Source of the DNA: Spirogloea muscicola
Lineage: Eukaryota; Streptophyta; Zygnematophyceae; Spirogloeales; Spirogloeaceae
Direction of reading: 5' to 3'
Assembly: GCA_009602725.1 (NCBI GenBank)
Contig: WELB01000247.1
Coordinates: forward strand, 87,566 to 150,221
Length of the DNA stretch: 62,656 nt
Below the pieces are notes generated by a model. That model did not search any database. It had not been told where the DNA came from and was given only the letters and a program-made list of their open reading frames with translations. The translations under genes and the position numbers were made by a program. Position 1 is the first letter of the stretch; each line of letters begins with the position of its first letter. Of the stretch, positions 11,677 through 23,520 are shown piece after piece.

Positions 11677-12299
11677 GGGGAGGAAAGTGGGAAGCGCTCG
11701 GGGCCCACCAGGTCCGCAACTGGCCATCGGCTGTCGTCACAAGCACCGCTTTCCCGACGTCGGCTGCACGGTGCACCTTAACAAGCCGACCTTGGGCTAC
11801 TGCAGCGGCTGCGGTGTCCTACCCAACGGTGGGAAGCGTGGGCCCTGTCTGTGACGTGCCTGGACGAGCCTTACATTGGAAGAAGCCGTTCCTTTCATGA
11901 AAGAAAAAAGTCAATAAACGACGACGGCGAAGCCCGCAGAGCACTGTTCTTCTTGCGCGCCCCCGCCGACCGCCTGCCCCGCGCCCCAGCGCCCAAGCCA
12001 CGGAGGGCGCCGCGGAGGGCCCCGAACGAGTATTATCACTACTCCAGGCGCTGATAGCCTGTCGTGGGGGCCGCGCCTGGCGGACCAGGAAGCCCTCATG
12101 CAGCCGGTCACCTGTCATACCGCCACTGCGCTCTGCGCCTCACTTCCGGACCTTGCTAGAAGGCGGATGCGATCGTGCCCTGCCACATTTGGTCCCCTAT
12201 GTTCGAAAGGCCTTCAAGGACGTCAGACACGATCAGCAGCATCATGATAGGGCGCCAGTGTCCAGCCATGAGATAGGAAGGGCTGTTCCCTGTTCCCAC
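11677..12299. other. Spacer between divergent SNX2 and GH3 genes
   Basis: GC-rich sequence with several short overlapping frames but no recognised motif. It probably holds the GH3 promoter and 5' UTR. An in-frame ATG at 12153 could extend the GH3 protein by 49 residues; I prefer the ATG at 12300 because the longer leader has no domain and low conservation is expected. Confidence 0.4.
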
Positions 12300-15200
12300 A
12301 TGGCCGTTGCAAGGGGCTCGGCAGAGGAGCCGTTGGACTCTCCAGGCGATGAGGACTTTCGGTCAGCAAAGTCCTTCTACAGCGGGGGTTATAGCACCCC
12401 GAGGGCTGAGAGGGATGCTAGCCTTTTGAAGGTGATGATGACATCCATAAGGTCAGCCACAGATTCACCATTGCCTCAACTTTGCCAAGATGATTGTGTT
12501 ACAAGGCCTTGTGTCTCTGCAGATTCCTCAAGCACCTGGCTGTGAGGAAGGATAGGGTCAAACGACGGCAAGCCAGAATGTTGCTAGTAGGTGCAATGCA
12601 CTATTAGTACATGCCAGCAGGACATGTTTAGTGCGACCTTGATGCTCTTCTGTGTATGAGATAACATGCGTTATTGGGCTGCTCTAGTGCTTCAACATGC
12701 AGGAAGCTCTAGCAATTGGCTTCAGAGTAAATTAGCCTGTAGTAAGGAGGAAAAGGAGTCAACTTAAGTATGCCAGTACATTGCTGTCTTGTAAGTCCCA
12801 TATTGTCAGCTTTTACACGTGCACTGGTGCAACAAATGGCTAGCTGCCATGTAGTACAAGGTTGAGTCATCCGCTCTTTGTGCAACCATTGCTAAGCTTT
12901 GACTTTGCTTTCTATTGGTACCTAGGATGGTGCCAGAAGTCGCTGTAGAGACCCCTACTTCCGCTTCCAAAGAAGCTCCTACAGAAGCGGATGATGATGC
13001 TGTTTCCCTGCTCCACAGGTGAGGTGCAGACGAATTATTTGATTGCAATCTGTTGTGCAAAGCTGCTGTGTTTCCTTGTCACCTATAGGCTAAGCGCTGG
13101 TAGTTTCCGTAGTTGTCCCTGAGAGGTCAATTTGTGCTCGTGGAAATGCCATTTATCTTCGTGTATTCTGCTCCATGGGGTCATGAAGCTGTGCTAAATA
13201 TCTGACCATTAGCAAATCATAACGCTCCATGTCCCCAGTAGCAAGTTGAGCGGGGAGCTTGACTATGATGATCTGGTCTTTTCGCCTGTCAATTATTCAA
13301 GTCATCGGGTAGGCCCCACTTCTCCTGTGATCATGTTTAGTAAGTGAAGCAAGCTCTATGCAGGCTCTGAGTCATAGTCTGCTGAGTGCAGGTCAATGTG
13401 ACCAACCAGCAGAAGGAAATGCAAACCTGCACCAAGTATGCCTTGAGCAGATTTTATCTCATAGCGTGCATTAGAAGGTAAGGAATGAGCTGTACTTTGT
13501 CATTGATTGCTGTATTGCACTGTACTTTGTGTGGCAGACGCCCTTTTATCGCCGTTGCTTTGGTTTCCTGCTGAAGCGACCACTCGTTGGGGTTATGATA
13601 CTTGCAGCAATTATGGTACTTTTAACTGCTGGCCACAGTGCACAACATCTGCCAGCCTGCCAGAATATGTTACTCACAGGTAACAAGGTATATCCAAGTA
13701 GCTCACAGCGGCACTGAGATTGCTAGATGTATTCATCTTATCTTGGTATATCATGGTTTTCCCCTGCAAGTCAAAATACTGACTCCTGTGTGTAAATGTC
13801 TGGTGCAGTGCCAACTGTGGCAGATATGTCTTTGAAAGAGAAACTTGGGCAGATGATAATCGCCAGTATGGTTGACCTGAATAAAGGCAAGGACATCAGT
13901 AAATACTTTCTCGGAGCAGTCACAAGCCGGCCTGGCGAGCACCCTCCGTCTGGACCATCAGCAAAGGACTGGGCAGACATGACTTCATTGTACCAAGCCA
14001 GGGCTTTGAGTACAAGATTGATGATTCCCATGATTTATGGTGTTGAGGCTAATCATGGACATGGCTCTGTTCACGGCGCAACAATCTTTCCCCACGCAAT
14101 TGGGCTTGGAGCAACTGGCAACCATTCACTACTCCAGCTTGTGGCCTTTGCAGGTCAGCGCCAGCCTCCTGGTTGACCAGCCAGAGAGTAGGTTCTTGTC
14201 ACGAACTCTGGAAATGCCAGCATTAGATTGTGATGATCAAGTGTTAGAGTCTGGTCTCTGATCAATGTAACACCAAGGTTCTGATATTGCCGCTAGCGCC
14301 ATGGTGCAGTGCACATGTGACAGACATGTATGAGGTGTTTAAGCGGTGCATTCGCATGCATAAGGCTGACAACAGTATCAGATTGTTTGTTATCTTCATG
14401 GTCATGGCTAATGTCAATGCTTTTGCACCTAGCAGTTGCTGAAGAGATGGCTGCCACAGGCATTCGTTGGAATTTTGGCCCTATGCTTTCCACTTGCCTG
14501 GATCCACGGTGGGGAAGATGTTACGAGTGTTTGAGTGAAAGCAAGCACCTAGTATCAGCCCTGAATACGCAGTTGACCGGATTCTCAGGGGATCCAACCA
14601 GTATTGAGATGTCAGAAACGAGAAGGTGAGTCTCACAAGGCCTTTTCATCAAGGCAAGACTTGGGTATAGATGAATCGGTGTCTGTGATGAGTTTCAATT
14701 ACTAAGTCTATCTTTGTTGTGTTGTGCAAAGTTCATTTGCTACTTTGTGAGCCAACACCATCAGTTGAATGGACTCGGCAGCTAGAGTTTGTGCTGCTAC
14801 TGGAAGCAGTTGTTGAGTGTCAAGGACGTCTCTCTCCCACTGACCAACTTCTGACCACTTCTCACAGGGAGTTGGTGGCAACCTGTGGAAAGTTCTTCTA
14901 TGGAGCTGGGGGTACAGCAAATGCTTCTACCAATGGAGACACAGAAGGCTCAGATGCATTCGTGCGATCTCTAGACTTCCTCTCCTTTTTTGACGCACGG
15001 GTGAGGTAAGATTTTGAATGACGAGATGATCAGGGCAGTGCATGCAATCTTGCAAATGGGGTCAATGTGTCTAGTTGTTGGTGGCCCTGTATATATGTTA
15101 TTGTAGAGTTGTGGCATTCTTAAGTACTGTCGGCACCTTGTATGTAATGCCATACCGATTGAGTTACAATCTGCTAGGTTGAGAGGAATTTTGTGACATC

Positions 15201-17093
15201 CTTGTATACAAGAGCAGGACTATGAGCTGGGCAGCCTGTCTCTTGAAATGTATTGCAGTGCTTACTGAGCTCATTCCTGGTATGCAGGGGCATCAATTCA
15301 TTCATGCTTAACAATGGCAGCATCAACGGGTCATCTGTGCATGGCAACCCCTACTTTGCAGATACTTTGCGAAAGCAGTTGGGCTTTGAAGGGCCAATTG
15401 TATCTGCTCATGGGGGACTCGAGAGCATCCCAGGAGATTGGGCTACTCAGGTATGTTAACCATTCATTCTCTCTATGCTGTGTCCCGCAAGTAGCAGATG
15501 CTCGCAAGTCGTCAACAAATGACACATAATAAATTGTAGTTTTCCTGGCTGTAAGTTGGAGGTGACACTACTTTAGTGCTCGGAGATAACAATATTCACG
15601 GATGGGCTGCAACAGCAATACTTCCTGTATCACATGGACTACATCTGATGCAGGTCCGCAGGGCCGTCAATGCTGGCATTGACATGATCCAGCCAGGACC
15701 TGGTCAATACCTCCGCCTATTACAGACCTTGGAAACTGAGGTCAAGGAAGGCAGGATAAGTGAACATCAAGTGGATGCTGCTGTGCAGCGAATATTGAGA
15801 ATGAAGATTGTGCTCGGTCTCTTCGAGAGTCCTTGCTCTCCTGGCCCATATGAACTGGCCTTGAACTCAGTAGGTTCAGCACAACATCGTCAAATCGCTA
15901 AAGAGTATTCACTGCTCTTATCATGCCACTCTTTATGGACTTGTCTGGCCAGCACAAAGTCATAAGGCTTGATTCTAGCGCATATCTATGAAGCAGCATC
16001 ACTCTCTACCACTATCCACGTGTCTGCTTATGGTATTGGTAGGGCAAATTGCCGAGAGTGACATTCTAGATTATGTGATAGAAGCTTGTACTTAGGCAGT
16101 TGTAATCAGCCATGTCAGGCAGTACAGAGCTTGCACTAGTCCTGGATGCCCTGTAATCAGACCAATGAGCATAGTGCCTCATGGATGTGAACCTTTGGTC
16201 TGCACAGGTCATTAAGCATACCTCTTTGTTACCTTGCAGAGCTGTACGTCAATCCTTGGTACTTCTTAAGGATGGCGGCAATGGGAGGGACAAGCTCCTA
16301 CCTTTGGAAACACGGGGCAAAACCTACTACTTGACTGGAAGCCATGCTGACAACCTGGGATACCAGTGCGGTGGCTGGACCCTCTCTGTTCAGGGTAGCG
16401 GAGGTCCTATCACAATTGGTACGGCTTGATAAGTGCAGATGGTATCGTGATAACGGGCCCCATCCGCGCATATTCAAGCAGTGTCCTCTGCTACCTTCAG
16501 GTTTCAGCTGTACTCCCTTTACATCAAGAAGCGCATCACATTCCGGTGGAACTGATTGGCTTTTTGTTCTCTATACCTCAGGGACCACGGTGCGCGAAGC
16601 GTTTGACTCTATTCTGGGAAGCAGCGCAAAGCTCATCTATGAGTTGCAACCATTGAGCAACATTTCTGCAGACTACGGCGTGGTGGTGATTGGGGAGGCC
16701 CCCTATGCAGAGACTCCAGGAGATGAAGCAAACAAGCCCAAAAGCAAAAGTCTGCAGCTGGACAGCGCTGCTCGAACCACCATCAGCACAGTGTGCAGCT
16801 CCATGCCATGCATCCTTGTGTTGATTACAGGCAGGCCGCTAATTATTGAAGATTTCCTAGAACTCGTGCACACCCTTGTAGTTGCATGGCTGCCCGGAAC
16901 AGAGGGCCTTGGCATAGCCGAAGTGCTGCTCCGAGAAGATTTGGACTTCACTGGCATGCTGCCAGTCACGTGGCCCAAGTCAGTATCGCAGCTTCCATAC
17001 ACAGACTCTCGAGATGGAGCACCTCTTTTCCCGTTTGGCTACGGGCTGACCAAGAACGGGAGCCGCCTTCAAAGACCCAAAGGGCACCATTGA
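12300..17093 (+). CDS. Membrane-anchored glycoside hydrolase family 3 homologue, catalytic residues altered
   Basis: Homologue of plant GH3 exo-beta-glucanases. Twelve exons: 12300-12451, 12523-12590, 12937-13018, 13239-13308, 13538-13679, 13809-14153, 14433-14625, 14868-15005, 15288-15450, 15654-15904, 16240-16418, 16582-17093. They give 764 residues in phase; the exon 2-3 junction is the least certain. An N-terminal tail of about 138 residues precedes one membrane segment (about 139-156, PLVGVMILAAIMVLLTAG), suggesting a type II membrane protein. The GH3 fold is clear: GVEANHGHGSVHGATIFPH, LDPRWGRCYE, SHADNLGYQCGGWTLSVQG, GEAPYAETPGD, VAWLPGTEGLG, FPFGYGLTKNG. The region that should hold the nucleophile (family SDW) reads FEGPIVSAHGGLES, so Asp is Ala. 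KH of the AKHFVGDGG motif is KF, and the sugar-binding Asp before the HGH motif is Glu. A pseudo-enzyme or sugar-binding role is inferred. Confidence 0.88.
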
Positions 17094-17337
17094 TTGTGCA
17101 AATGTTTGCCCTAGTACCGTGGACGGCCCTGTGCCTGCATCATTGGTCAGTCATTTGTGTCGCGCATGGCTGCAGTGTGCAAGGACCATAAAGGGCTGGA
17201 CACGCCATACAAATATCGAGAAGTCCTCGCTGCGCTTCGACCGAGACAATGGGGGGGCGCCAAGTGCAGCAACTAATGTGCCGTGGCAATGGCAGGGGCA
17301 CCAAGCAGGGACTCTGGGGAAGCAAAACAAGGGATGC

Positions 17338-17600
17338 GCGCGGTGTGCATGATGTGAAAGAAGGGCCAATCCGAGCCTTACATTGTCCTGGTAACGGAGG
17401 CATAGGCTGCATAGGGGGTGTGTCTTGAAGGCGGGAGTTCCCAATGCAGAAGGCGTATTTCTTCGATTACTCAAACGAAAGATGGCGCACGGAGCACATG
17501 AAATGAAAGGAGGCCAATGCACGCCAATACATCGTTCAGGCAGAATTTAGTGCCAAAATAGCTAGGCTATATGAAACGACCAAGTAAGCAAGGCTACATG
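17338..17600 (-). mobile_element. Two degenerate LINE 3' tails
   Basis: Two minus-oriented matches to the tail block follow each other. One is at about 17338-17395 (CGCGCGGTGTGCATGATG, then GGGCCAATCCGAGCC). The other is at about 17487-17540 (GGCGCACGGAGCACATGAAA, then GGCCAATGCACGCCAATACA). Both lack coding sequence. Confidence 0.55.
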
Positions 17601-18594
17601 AAAAATACATAAAAGCATGATAGGAAAGCTCGGCCGTCTCGTACGGCGTGGCTGTCGGGGTGATCCAGGCGCGGCCGCTCAGGCCCGCTGTCCCCCCACT
17701 GCCGAGAGCGGGCGGTGGTCGCTGCTCGGTTCCCCGCCTGGCGCGGTGCCCGCCGCCTCAGCGCGGCGCGAGCGCCCCCCCTCCGAGGAGCGCCCGCGCC
17801 CGACTCCCGGCTTGGGACGGGCAGGCCCTCGACGCGGCGCCCTGGGCCCCGGCAGGCGCCGCCGATTCCGCAGCCTTGCAACGCCCCCGCTTGGGTTACA
17901 GGCAGCCGCTACACTACCCAGCACGGTTGCGTGAGGGAGCTCGCGGTTCACATAGCGCCTCGTCGGGCTTGCGTCGGCCACGCTGTGGGATAATCTCGTG
18001 TGGACAGCGTCGGTAACGGTGGCTCCGGCGCCACCCACCCACTGGAAGTACTGTACGACAGTACAGTCGGCGACCAAATCGCCGAGATCTCAAACAAGAT
18101 TTCCGCTGTACTGGAATGAGAAGAGGCTCATCCAAACGTGGCTTCTCAGGACACGGAAAGGGTTGTTAAGGACAGGGCCCCGGCAGACTTAGACTGCTGG
18201 TGAGGACATTGCTGTCGCCACCCTGCGCCAACAGACTCTCTGGAATCATTTCATACAGGCATTGGAAGCTTGAAGTCGACTTCATCCCTTGTTCAGCGCT
18301 TGTTGAGTGGCCTCTCATTGGAGGGGCTGATCTTCTTCCGGATTGGTTAATAGCGCAAATGGCGCCAGGCTGGCAAGCCATTTTAGTAAGCAAGGACAGC
18401 CGGGTCGAGGGCGGGCGCATACAACGTGGCTGACTCGTCGTGGCTTCAACGAATCGAGATACGTGCGGTCCAGAAAATTGTGTAACAGGGCTCTTTTCCA
18501 TCAGGTGGCGGCAACGTTACACGATTTGTCAACCCCACCAATGTTGGGAAGCCGGCTACTTCTTGCGGGCGCCAACCCCGGCGCTTTCGGGAAA
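17601..18594. other. GC-rich stretch, no gene recognised
   Basis: The left half is GC-rich and open in several frames, which is typical composition noise. A short frame near 18003-18119 reads protein-like (GATHPLEVLYDSTVGDQIAE, ending in TGA) and could be a final exon or a gene relic. I cannot assign a family or connect it to other exons. Confidence 0.3.
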
Positions 18595-18665
18595 TTTCGT
18601 GTATTTGAAACAGTCGAAGGCCAGTATGGCCAAGTACAGAGGTAAGCACATCTTATGACGTAGCA
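18595..18665 (-). mobile_element. LINE 3'-UTR fragment (VLTRGY subfamily)
   Basis: The plus strand reads TTTCGTGTATTTGAAACA, then GTCGAAGGCCAGTATGGCC and GTAAGCACATC. This is the reverse complement of the UTR block that follows VLTRGY stops at 23176-23240 and 61240-61310. It matches the minus copy at 54940-55010. Confidence 0.65.
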
Positions 18666-18669
18666 GCTA

Positions 18670-19520
18670 GCATCTAGCAGCTACTGGAGCTGCTAGTGGA
18701 AAGAGGCAGCAGCTGTGCCAGGAGGAATGGAGGGGTGGGGGGGGGAAGAGGGCTGGAAGTGCCACGATTGGGGCCTTGACATCCTGTCCTGCTGGAGCTG
18801 CTAGAGGAGGAGTGAGGCAGCATCCATNNNNNNNNNNNNNNNNNNNNNNNNNNNNNNNNNNNNNNNNNNNNNNNNNNNNNNNNNNNNNNNNNNNNNNNNN
18901 NNNNNNNNNNNNNNNNNNNNNNNNNNNNNNNNNNNNNNNNNNNNNNNNNNNNNNNNNNNNNNNNNNNNNNNNNNNNNNNNNNNNNNNNNNNNNNNNNNNN
19001 NNNNNNNNNNNNNNNNNNNNNNNNNNNNNNNNNNNNNNNNNNNNNNNNNNNNNNNNNNNNNNNNNNNNNNNNNNNNNNNNNNNNNNNNNNNNNNNNNNNN
19101 NNNNNNNNNNNNNNNNNNNNNNNNNNNNNNNNNNNNNNNNNNNNNNNNNNNNNNNNNNNNNNNNNNNNNNNNNNNNNNNNNNNNNNNNNNNNNNNNNNNN
19201 NNNNNNNNNNNNNNNNNNNNNNNNNNNNNNNNNNNNNNNNNNNNNNNNNNNNNNNNNNNNNNNNNNNNNNNNNNNNNNNNNNNNNNNNNNNNNNNNNNNN
19301 NNNNNNNNNNNNNNNNNNNNNNNNNNNNNNNNNNNNNNNNNNNNNNNNNNNNNNNNNNNNNNNNNNNNNNNNNNNNNNNNNNNNNNNNNNNNNNNNNNNN
19401 NNNNNNNNNNNNNNNNNNNNNNNNNNNNNNNCCTGGCCTGCGTCCGTTTCAGAAGCTGCTAGAGGTATGGAGCAGCAGCAGTGGCAGGAGGGGGCGCCCA
19501 AGGGAGCCGCGGGGCCTGGC
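18670..19520. repeat. Minisatellite-like block broken by the gap
   Basis: Variants of GGAGCTGCTAG followed by purine-rich GGCAGCA appear at about 18685, 18790 and, after the gap, 19452. A GGCCTGGCGC-type GC repeat continues to about 19720. The repeat on both sides of the Ns suggests that an unassembled tandem array caused the gap. Confidence 0.5.
18828..19431. other. Assembly gap, 604 Ns
   Basis: All bases are N. Any reading frame spanning it is meaningless. Confidence 0.99.
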
Positions 19521-19919
19521 ACAGCGGTGGCGGGGGCGGCGAGGAGGACTGAAGCCGCCGCCGTCGCCGTCGCCGGGCGCCACAACGGTCGGGGGCAGAA
19601 GAAAGGCTTGAGGAGGATGACTGGAGGAGCTCGGCAGCCGGCAAGGCGCCCGGGGGGGGCCCCGGAGCCTGGCGCATCCTTGAGCGGGGCGCCCGAGGAA
19701 GCCCCGCGGCCTGGCGCGGCCATGAGCGCGGCGGAGCGAGCGCGCCAACCGGCGGCAGCAGGGGGCAGTGGAGCCGCCGCCGTCGCCGCCGGCGCTTTTC
19801 GGGCCCTTTCTCTTCGGAGCTTGGGAGAAGGAGTGGCTCTCCAATGAGGGCAAGGGCTGTGAAAAGCCAGCCCGAAACGAATTGACAAAGGGTCGAAGGG
19901 ACCACAATTTCGGGAGAAG

Positions 19920-20110
19920 CCACTATCAGACCTTGGGGGCTCGCCCATTGAGGATAGGGGCTGGAAAAGCCAGCCCAGAAAAGAATGAACCAAGTACGAG
20001 AAGGGGGGGGGCCAGAGGAAGCGCTAAGAAAACAAAGCACACAAAGAAAGAAAACAGCTGCAAATCACTCAGTAACCCCTGCTAAGCAGCCGCAAATCAG
20101 AGCTTTGAGC
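19920..20110 (-). mobile_element. LINE 3' end, SDLRLLSRGY subfamily
   Basis: Read on the minus strand: SDLRLLSRGY with a TGA near 20070, the subfamily UTR (GTGATTTGCAGCTGTTTTCT), then GGGCTGGCTTTTCCAGCCCC and CCTCAATGGGCGAGCCC near 19940. The parts are in the same order as at 4440-4720. Confidence 0.75.
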
Positions 20111-20319
20111 TCGCCTTGTCCATGCTTGTTTGACCTGCACTTGCTGACTAGACGTTGCTGAGCGTTCAGTCGCAGAGAAGTGAGATCTTTTGAAGGGGGC
20201 GAGGGCTGTGAGAGAAAGTTGAATTCTGGTCAGGGGGCGAGGGCTGTGAATATCCAGTGCCAAAAGCATTGTCGCAGAAGTCACAGATTCACATTTTATA
20301 GCTCTTCCGGCCCTCTCAA

Positions 20320-21490
20320 ACTTTGTTCATACCTATGGGCTGGCCTCTCACCGCCATTGCCTTACATTGCCTTTGGTGCTGGCTCCTCAGCTTAGCTTTT
20401 CTGTAATTAATGTGCTTTAGACAGCTCATTGCCCTGTCACCAGGACTTTATAAGGCTCGGAGTGGCCTCTCTTTCATTTCATGTGCACCGCGCGCCTTTC
20501 TTTTCTGTAACAATGAAAAAGCTGCTCCCAGTTGGGCTGGCCTTTCACAGCCCTTGGCCCCTTTTAGGAAGAGCTTACATCCTTCACAGTCATCGCCCCA
20601 TATGATGAAGAACATCGTATTGGGGCTGGCCTGTCACAGTCATTGTCCCGTTTAGAAGCGCTTTTTGTCAACTAACAGAAGCTCTTCCAGGGACGGTGGC
20701 TGTGAAACGAGAAGTAAGCTCTTTCGAAGGGGGCGAAAGCTGTGTAACCTAAAGTAAGGCGATGGCTGTAGGAGGCCAACCCAAAAAGTCTGAAAGGACA
20801 GGAAGGTGCAAAACTATGATAAATTCCATGACTTATGTGGATGGGCGCTCAATAACCTCTAGCAACGTAAACAGAGGGCGGGAGATAGTTGCGGTGAAAG
20901 GCCAGCCCCGAAAGATTGACCAAATGGAGGAAGTCACTGCAGAGAAGCACTGCGTCCATCCTCCAGACCGCCATGATGGCGGTCGGACTGCCCAGCGTGG
21001 TGCTTGTCCTGCGTGGCCAGCCACTTGGTGAGTCTCGTCTCGTCTGAATAGAAGAGGCGACCAGAGGCCGGCCACTCGTGATAGCAGATCAAGCACCGCC
21101 AGCCCCGGGATTGGCACAGCCGGGGCACACAGCTGGCGCCCCGCCACGACCACCCTGCCACCTGGTTCCTTCCTTCAGAATCGGCTTGATTTTTCATTTC
21201 ATTTGCACGGCGACCTTCTCTGTCTTTGGGCTGGCTTTCACAGCCATCGCCCCTTATCTATGAGCTTCTTCCCTCACTCATCTATCAGCGTGCTGGTGCG
21301 CACAAGCCAGGCCACTGGCTCCCATTGCGGTGCTCTGGCTCCCCAGATCTGAATCTGTGTGTGCTCACTTGTGGTAAAACGTGCATGGTGCGCATGACAT
21401 GAATGGAAGACCACATCAAGCCAATACACAGTTCAAGCAAAATTTGATGCAAAAGATGGGGCTACGCGAAGCGAGCAACGTATAGTAAGG
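20320..21490. mobile_element. Cluster of LINE 3'-UTR hairpins and tails in both orientations
   Basis: At least six hairpin units occur, for example GGGCTGGCCTTTCACAGCCC near 20538, GGGGCTGGCCTGTCACAG near 20625 and TTGGGCTGGCTTTCACAGCC near 21224. Tail blocks lie at about 20470-20500 (plus), 21193-21215 (plus) and 21380-21410 (minus). I see no coding end. This is the densest nested repeat zone in the window. Confidence 0.6.
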
Positions 21491-21639
21491 GGGGCTAAGG
21501 TGAAAGCCGGCTGAAGGGGCGTCTTCAGTCGTGGGAATCGGAGTCCCCCCTCGAGCTGTGCATTCGTCCTGTTACTTAAGCCCCTCATCCTCAGCCTATG
21601 GCTTCGCTTTGTGGTGCCCCACTCTTTGCACTAGTCAAT

Positions 21640-22290
21640 TGTTGCCTAGAAGAGACACTACTTCCAAAGTACGGCAATGGCTGTGAGAGGCCAGCCAAAA
21701 GGAATGAACAAGGTCTGAAAGGGTCGGAAGGAGCAAAGATCTGACCAGTACCGTCTTGGCTCGGCCTCCCCTCCATTTAGATGTGCACAGCGAGACTTCT
21801 CTCTTTTCACAGCCACCGCCTCGTCCTTGGAAGAGGCGCTCTTCCCACGACAGAGTGCTTCCATTCTTCTGAAGGGCTGGCCTTTCACAGCCATAGCCCC
21901 CATTCTGCAAGTTTGGGATATGCACGTCGTGAGGATATGCTTCCAGCTCAGCTGGGCATGCCGGCAGCCTTCTTGTCGTTCTTGCGACGTCGAGTATCAG
22001 TTTGTCTGCAGCGAGCTCAGGCCCATGCATTGCATCAAAAAGCTGGTCGAGCCTTAGCTGGTAGCTCTAGAGGTTGTCGAGTGCCGTCCGGTATTCGGGC
22101 ATCAGTTAGTGACCTCTATGTGCTGACTCGTGGTTACTGAGCGGGTCAGCTTAGCAGCAGGGTGACATACATTTGTCAATGTGCTTACCTTTGTCCTTGG
22201 CCACACATGGCCCTCCATCTCTTAATACACTCTCCTTTCATTCTGGACAACTCATTGGCTTGCAGCTTGATTTTGGCCACCTTTTTATTT
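21640..22290 (+). mobile_element. LINE C-terminal fragment ending SDLYVLTRGY
   Basis: A minus-oriented hairpin lies near 21680 and plus hairpins near 21870. Coding remnant runs from about 21920 to the TGA at 22138-22140: GYARREDMLPAQLGMPAA, FLRRRVSVCLQRAQAHALH, KAGRALAGSS, SVSDLYVLTRGY. The LQRAxAxALHxxAGRAL segment is the C-terminal signature shared by all coding fragments here. The subfamily UTR follows to about 22290. Confidence 0.75.
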
Positions 22291-22800
22291 CATGCGCACC
22301 GCGTGCCTTCCCCTTCTCTGTCGTCGGCTCCCGACGTCGACGACCGCTCTCTCACGCGCCGTACGCTCACTCCGCCGCCTGGCACCGCCAGCCCCGTTGG
22401 TGCGCAGTGGCCGGCTGGCCCTTTCCGGAAGACGAGTTCTTCCCGTTGGCAATTGACATCCATGGGGCACTGGGCGCTCGGTGGCTTGAGCTACTTAACC
22501 AGCTCGCCCGCCACGCAATCGCCCGTCGCTTCCATGGTGAGCCGGTAGACTTTCCTGCAGCCGGGTCGCTGGCGCAAGTGTATCGCATGCGCTTGGCCGT
22601 CTCGCTGCAGAGGTCCATGGCCCGTGCGCTGCACCTTCGTGCCGGAAGAGCCCTAGCTGCTGCCTCTGGCTCTGTCCAGGGGACCCACTTCCAGGACCCT
22701 AGCATCTCTGATCTGCGGCTGCTCAGCAGGAATTACTGAGTCATTCGTAGCTGCTTTGTTTCTTCTTGTGCTTGTTTTTCTTAGCGCTTCTCCTGGCTCC
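22290..22800 (+). mobile_element. LINE C-terminal fragment ending SDLRLLSRNY
   Basis: A tail block (TTTCATGCGCACCGCGTGCC near 22288-22310) is followed by coding sequence to the stop at 22737-22739: LAIDIHGALGARWLELL, DFPAAGSLAQVYRMRLAV, SLQRSMARALHLRAGRALA, SDLRLLSRNY. The FPLAIDIHG-like start resembles the end of a restriction-like endonuclease domain (F-P-x-A-x-E/D-x-x-G). UTR to about 22800. Confidence 0.78.
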
Positions 22801-23345
22801 CTGCAGCATTACTCCGACTACCCTCAATGCGATCAGCTCCTGCCAGCGGCAATCGACGTCTTTGGTTGTCTGGGTCCTCGTTTCCACACCCTCCTCCAAC
22901 ACATTGCCAATCAAGGCTACACACGTCGTGCAGATGTGTTTCCGGTTGAGTTGGGCTTACCAGCTGCATATCTGTCTTTCTTGCGACGACGTGTTTCGGC
23001 CTGTTTGCAGCGTGCTCGGGCTAATGCCTTGCACCAGAAAGCTGGCCGAGCTCTAGTTGGTGGCAGAAGGGCTTCGTATCCGACATCTAGTATTCAGGCA
23101 TCGATTAGCGACCTTTATGTTTTGACCCGTGGTTACTGAGCGGGTAACTTTGCTGTAGATTATGTAGGTCTATAGATGTGCTTGCTTTTGTACTGGCCTT
23201 TGGCCTTCGTTTGTTTCAAATACACGAAATTTTCCCTGGCTCCCTTCTCGTACTTTGTCCATTCTTTTTTGGGCTGGCTGTTCCAGCCCCTATCCTCAAT
23301 GGGCGAGCTCTTTCTCCAGCTCCCCAAGTTAGCTTGTCAGATTTG
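22800..23345 (+). mobile_element. LINE C-terminal fragment ending SDLYVLTRGY
   Basis: Coding remnant from about 22800 to the TGA at 23137-23139: HYSDYPQCDQLLPAAIDVFG, GYTRRADVFPVELGLPAAY, CLQRARANALHQKAGRALVG, SISDLYVLTRGY. It closely matches the 3' part of the large copy at 55031-55393. The UTR has TTTCAAATACACGAAATTTT, hairpin GGGCTGGCTGTTCCAGCCC near 23268 and CCTCAATGGGCGAGC. Confidence 0.8.
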
Positions 23346-23520
23346 TTTGTGCTCTCCCGTGGATACTAGTGTCACCTTCGGCACCTTAGTTTAGGTCTCC
23401 GCATCATGTAGCCTTGCTTAGTTTGCACTAGCCTCTGCTTGAACAATGTATTGTAGCCTCTGCTTGAACAAGCCTCCCTTTCAATTTCATGCGCACCACG
23501 CGCCTTCTCTCTTCCATTGA
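23345..23520 (+). mobile_element. LINE 3' end, subfamily of 1-165
   Basis: Coding remnant SLSDLFVLSRGY with TAG near 23367-23369, then the UTR type of 1-165 (TTAGTTTAGGTCTCCGCATC), a small internal duplication of GCCTCTGCTTGAACAA, and the tail GCGCACCACGCGCCTTCTCT near 23490-23510. Confidence 0.75.

Noticed and set aside
13392-13477. Possible extra GH3 exon (VNVTNQQKEMQTCTK...)
   Set aside because: Its end phase leads to an immediate stop in the next exon, while skipping it joins 13308 to 13538 in phase 0.
18674-19993. 439-codon minus frame
   Set aside because: Spans the N gap; unreadable bases are counted as coding.
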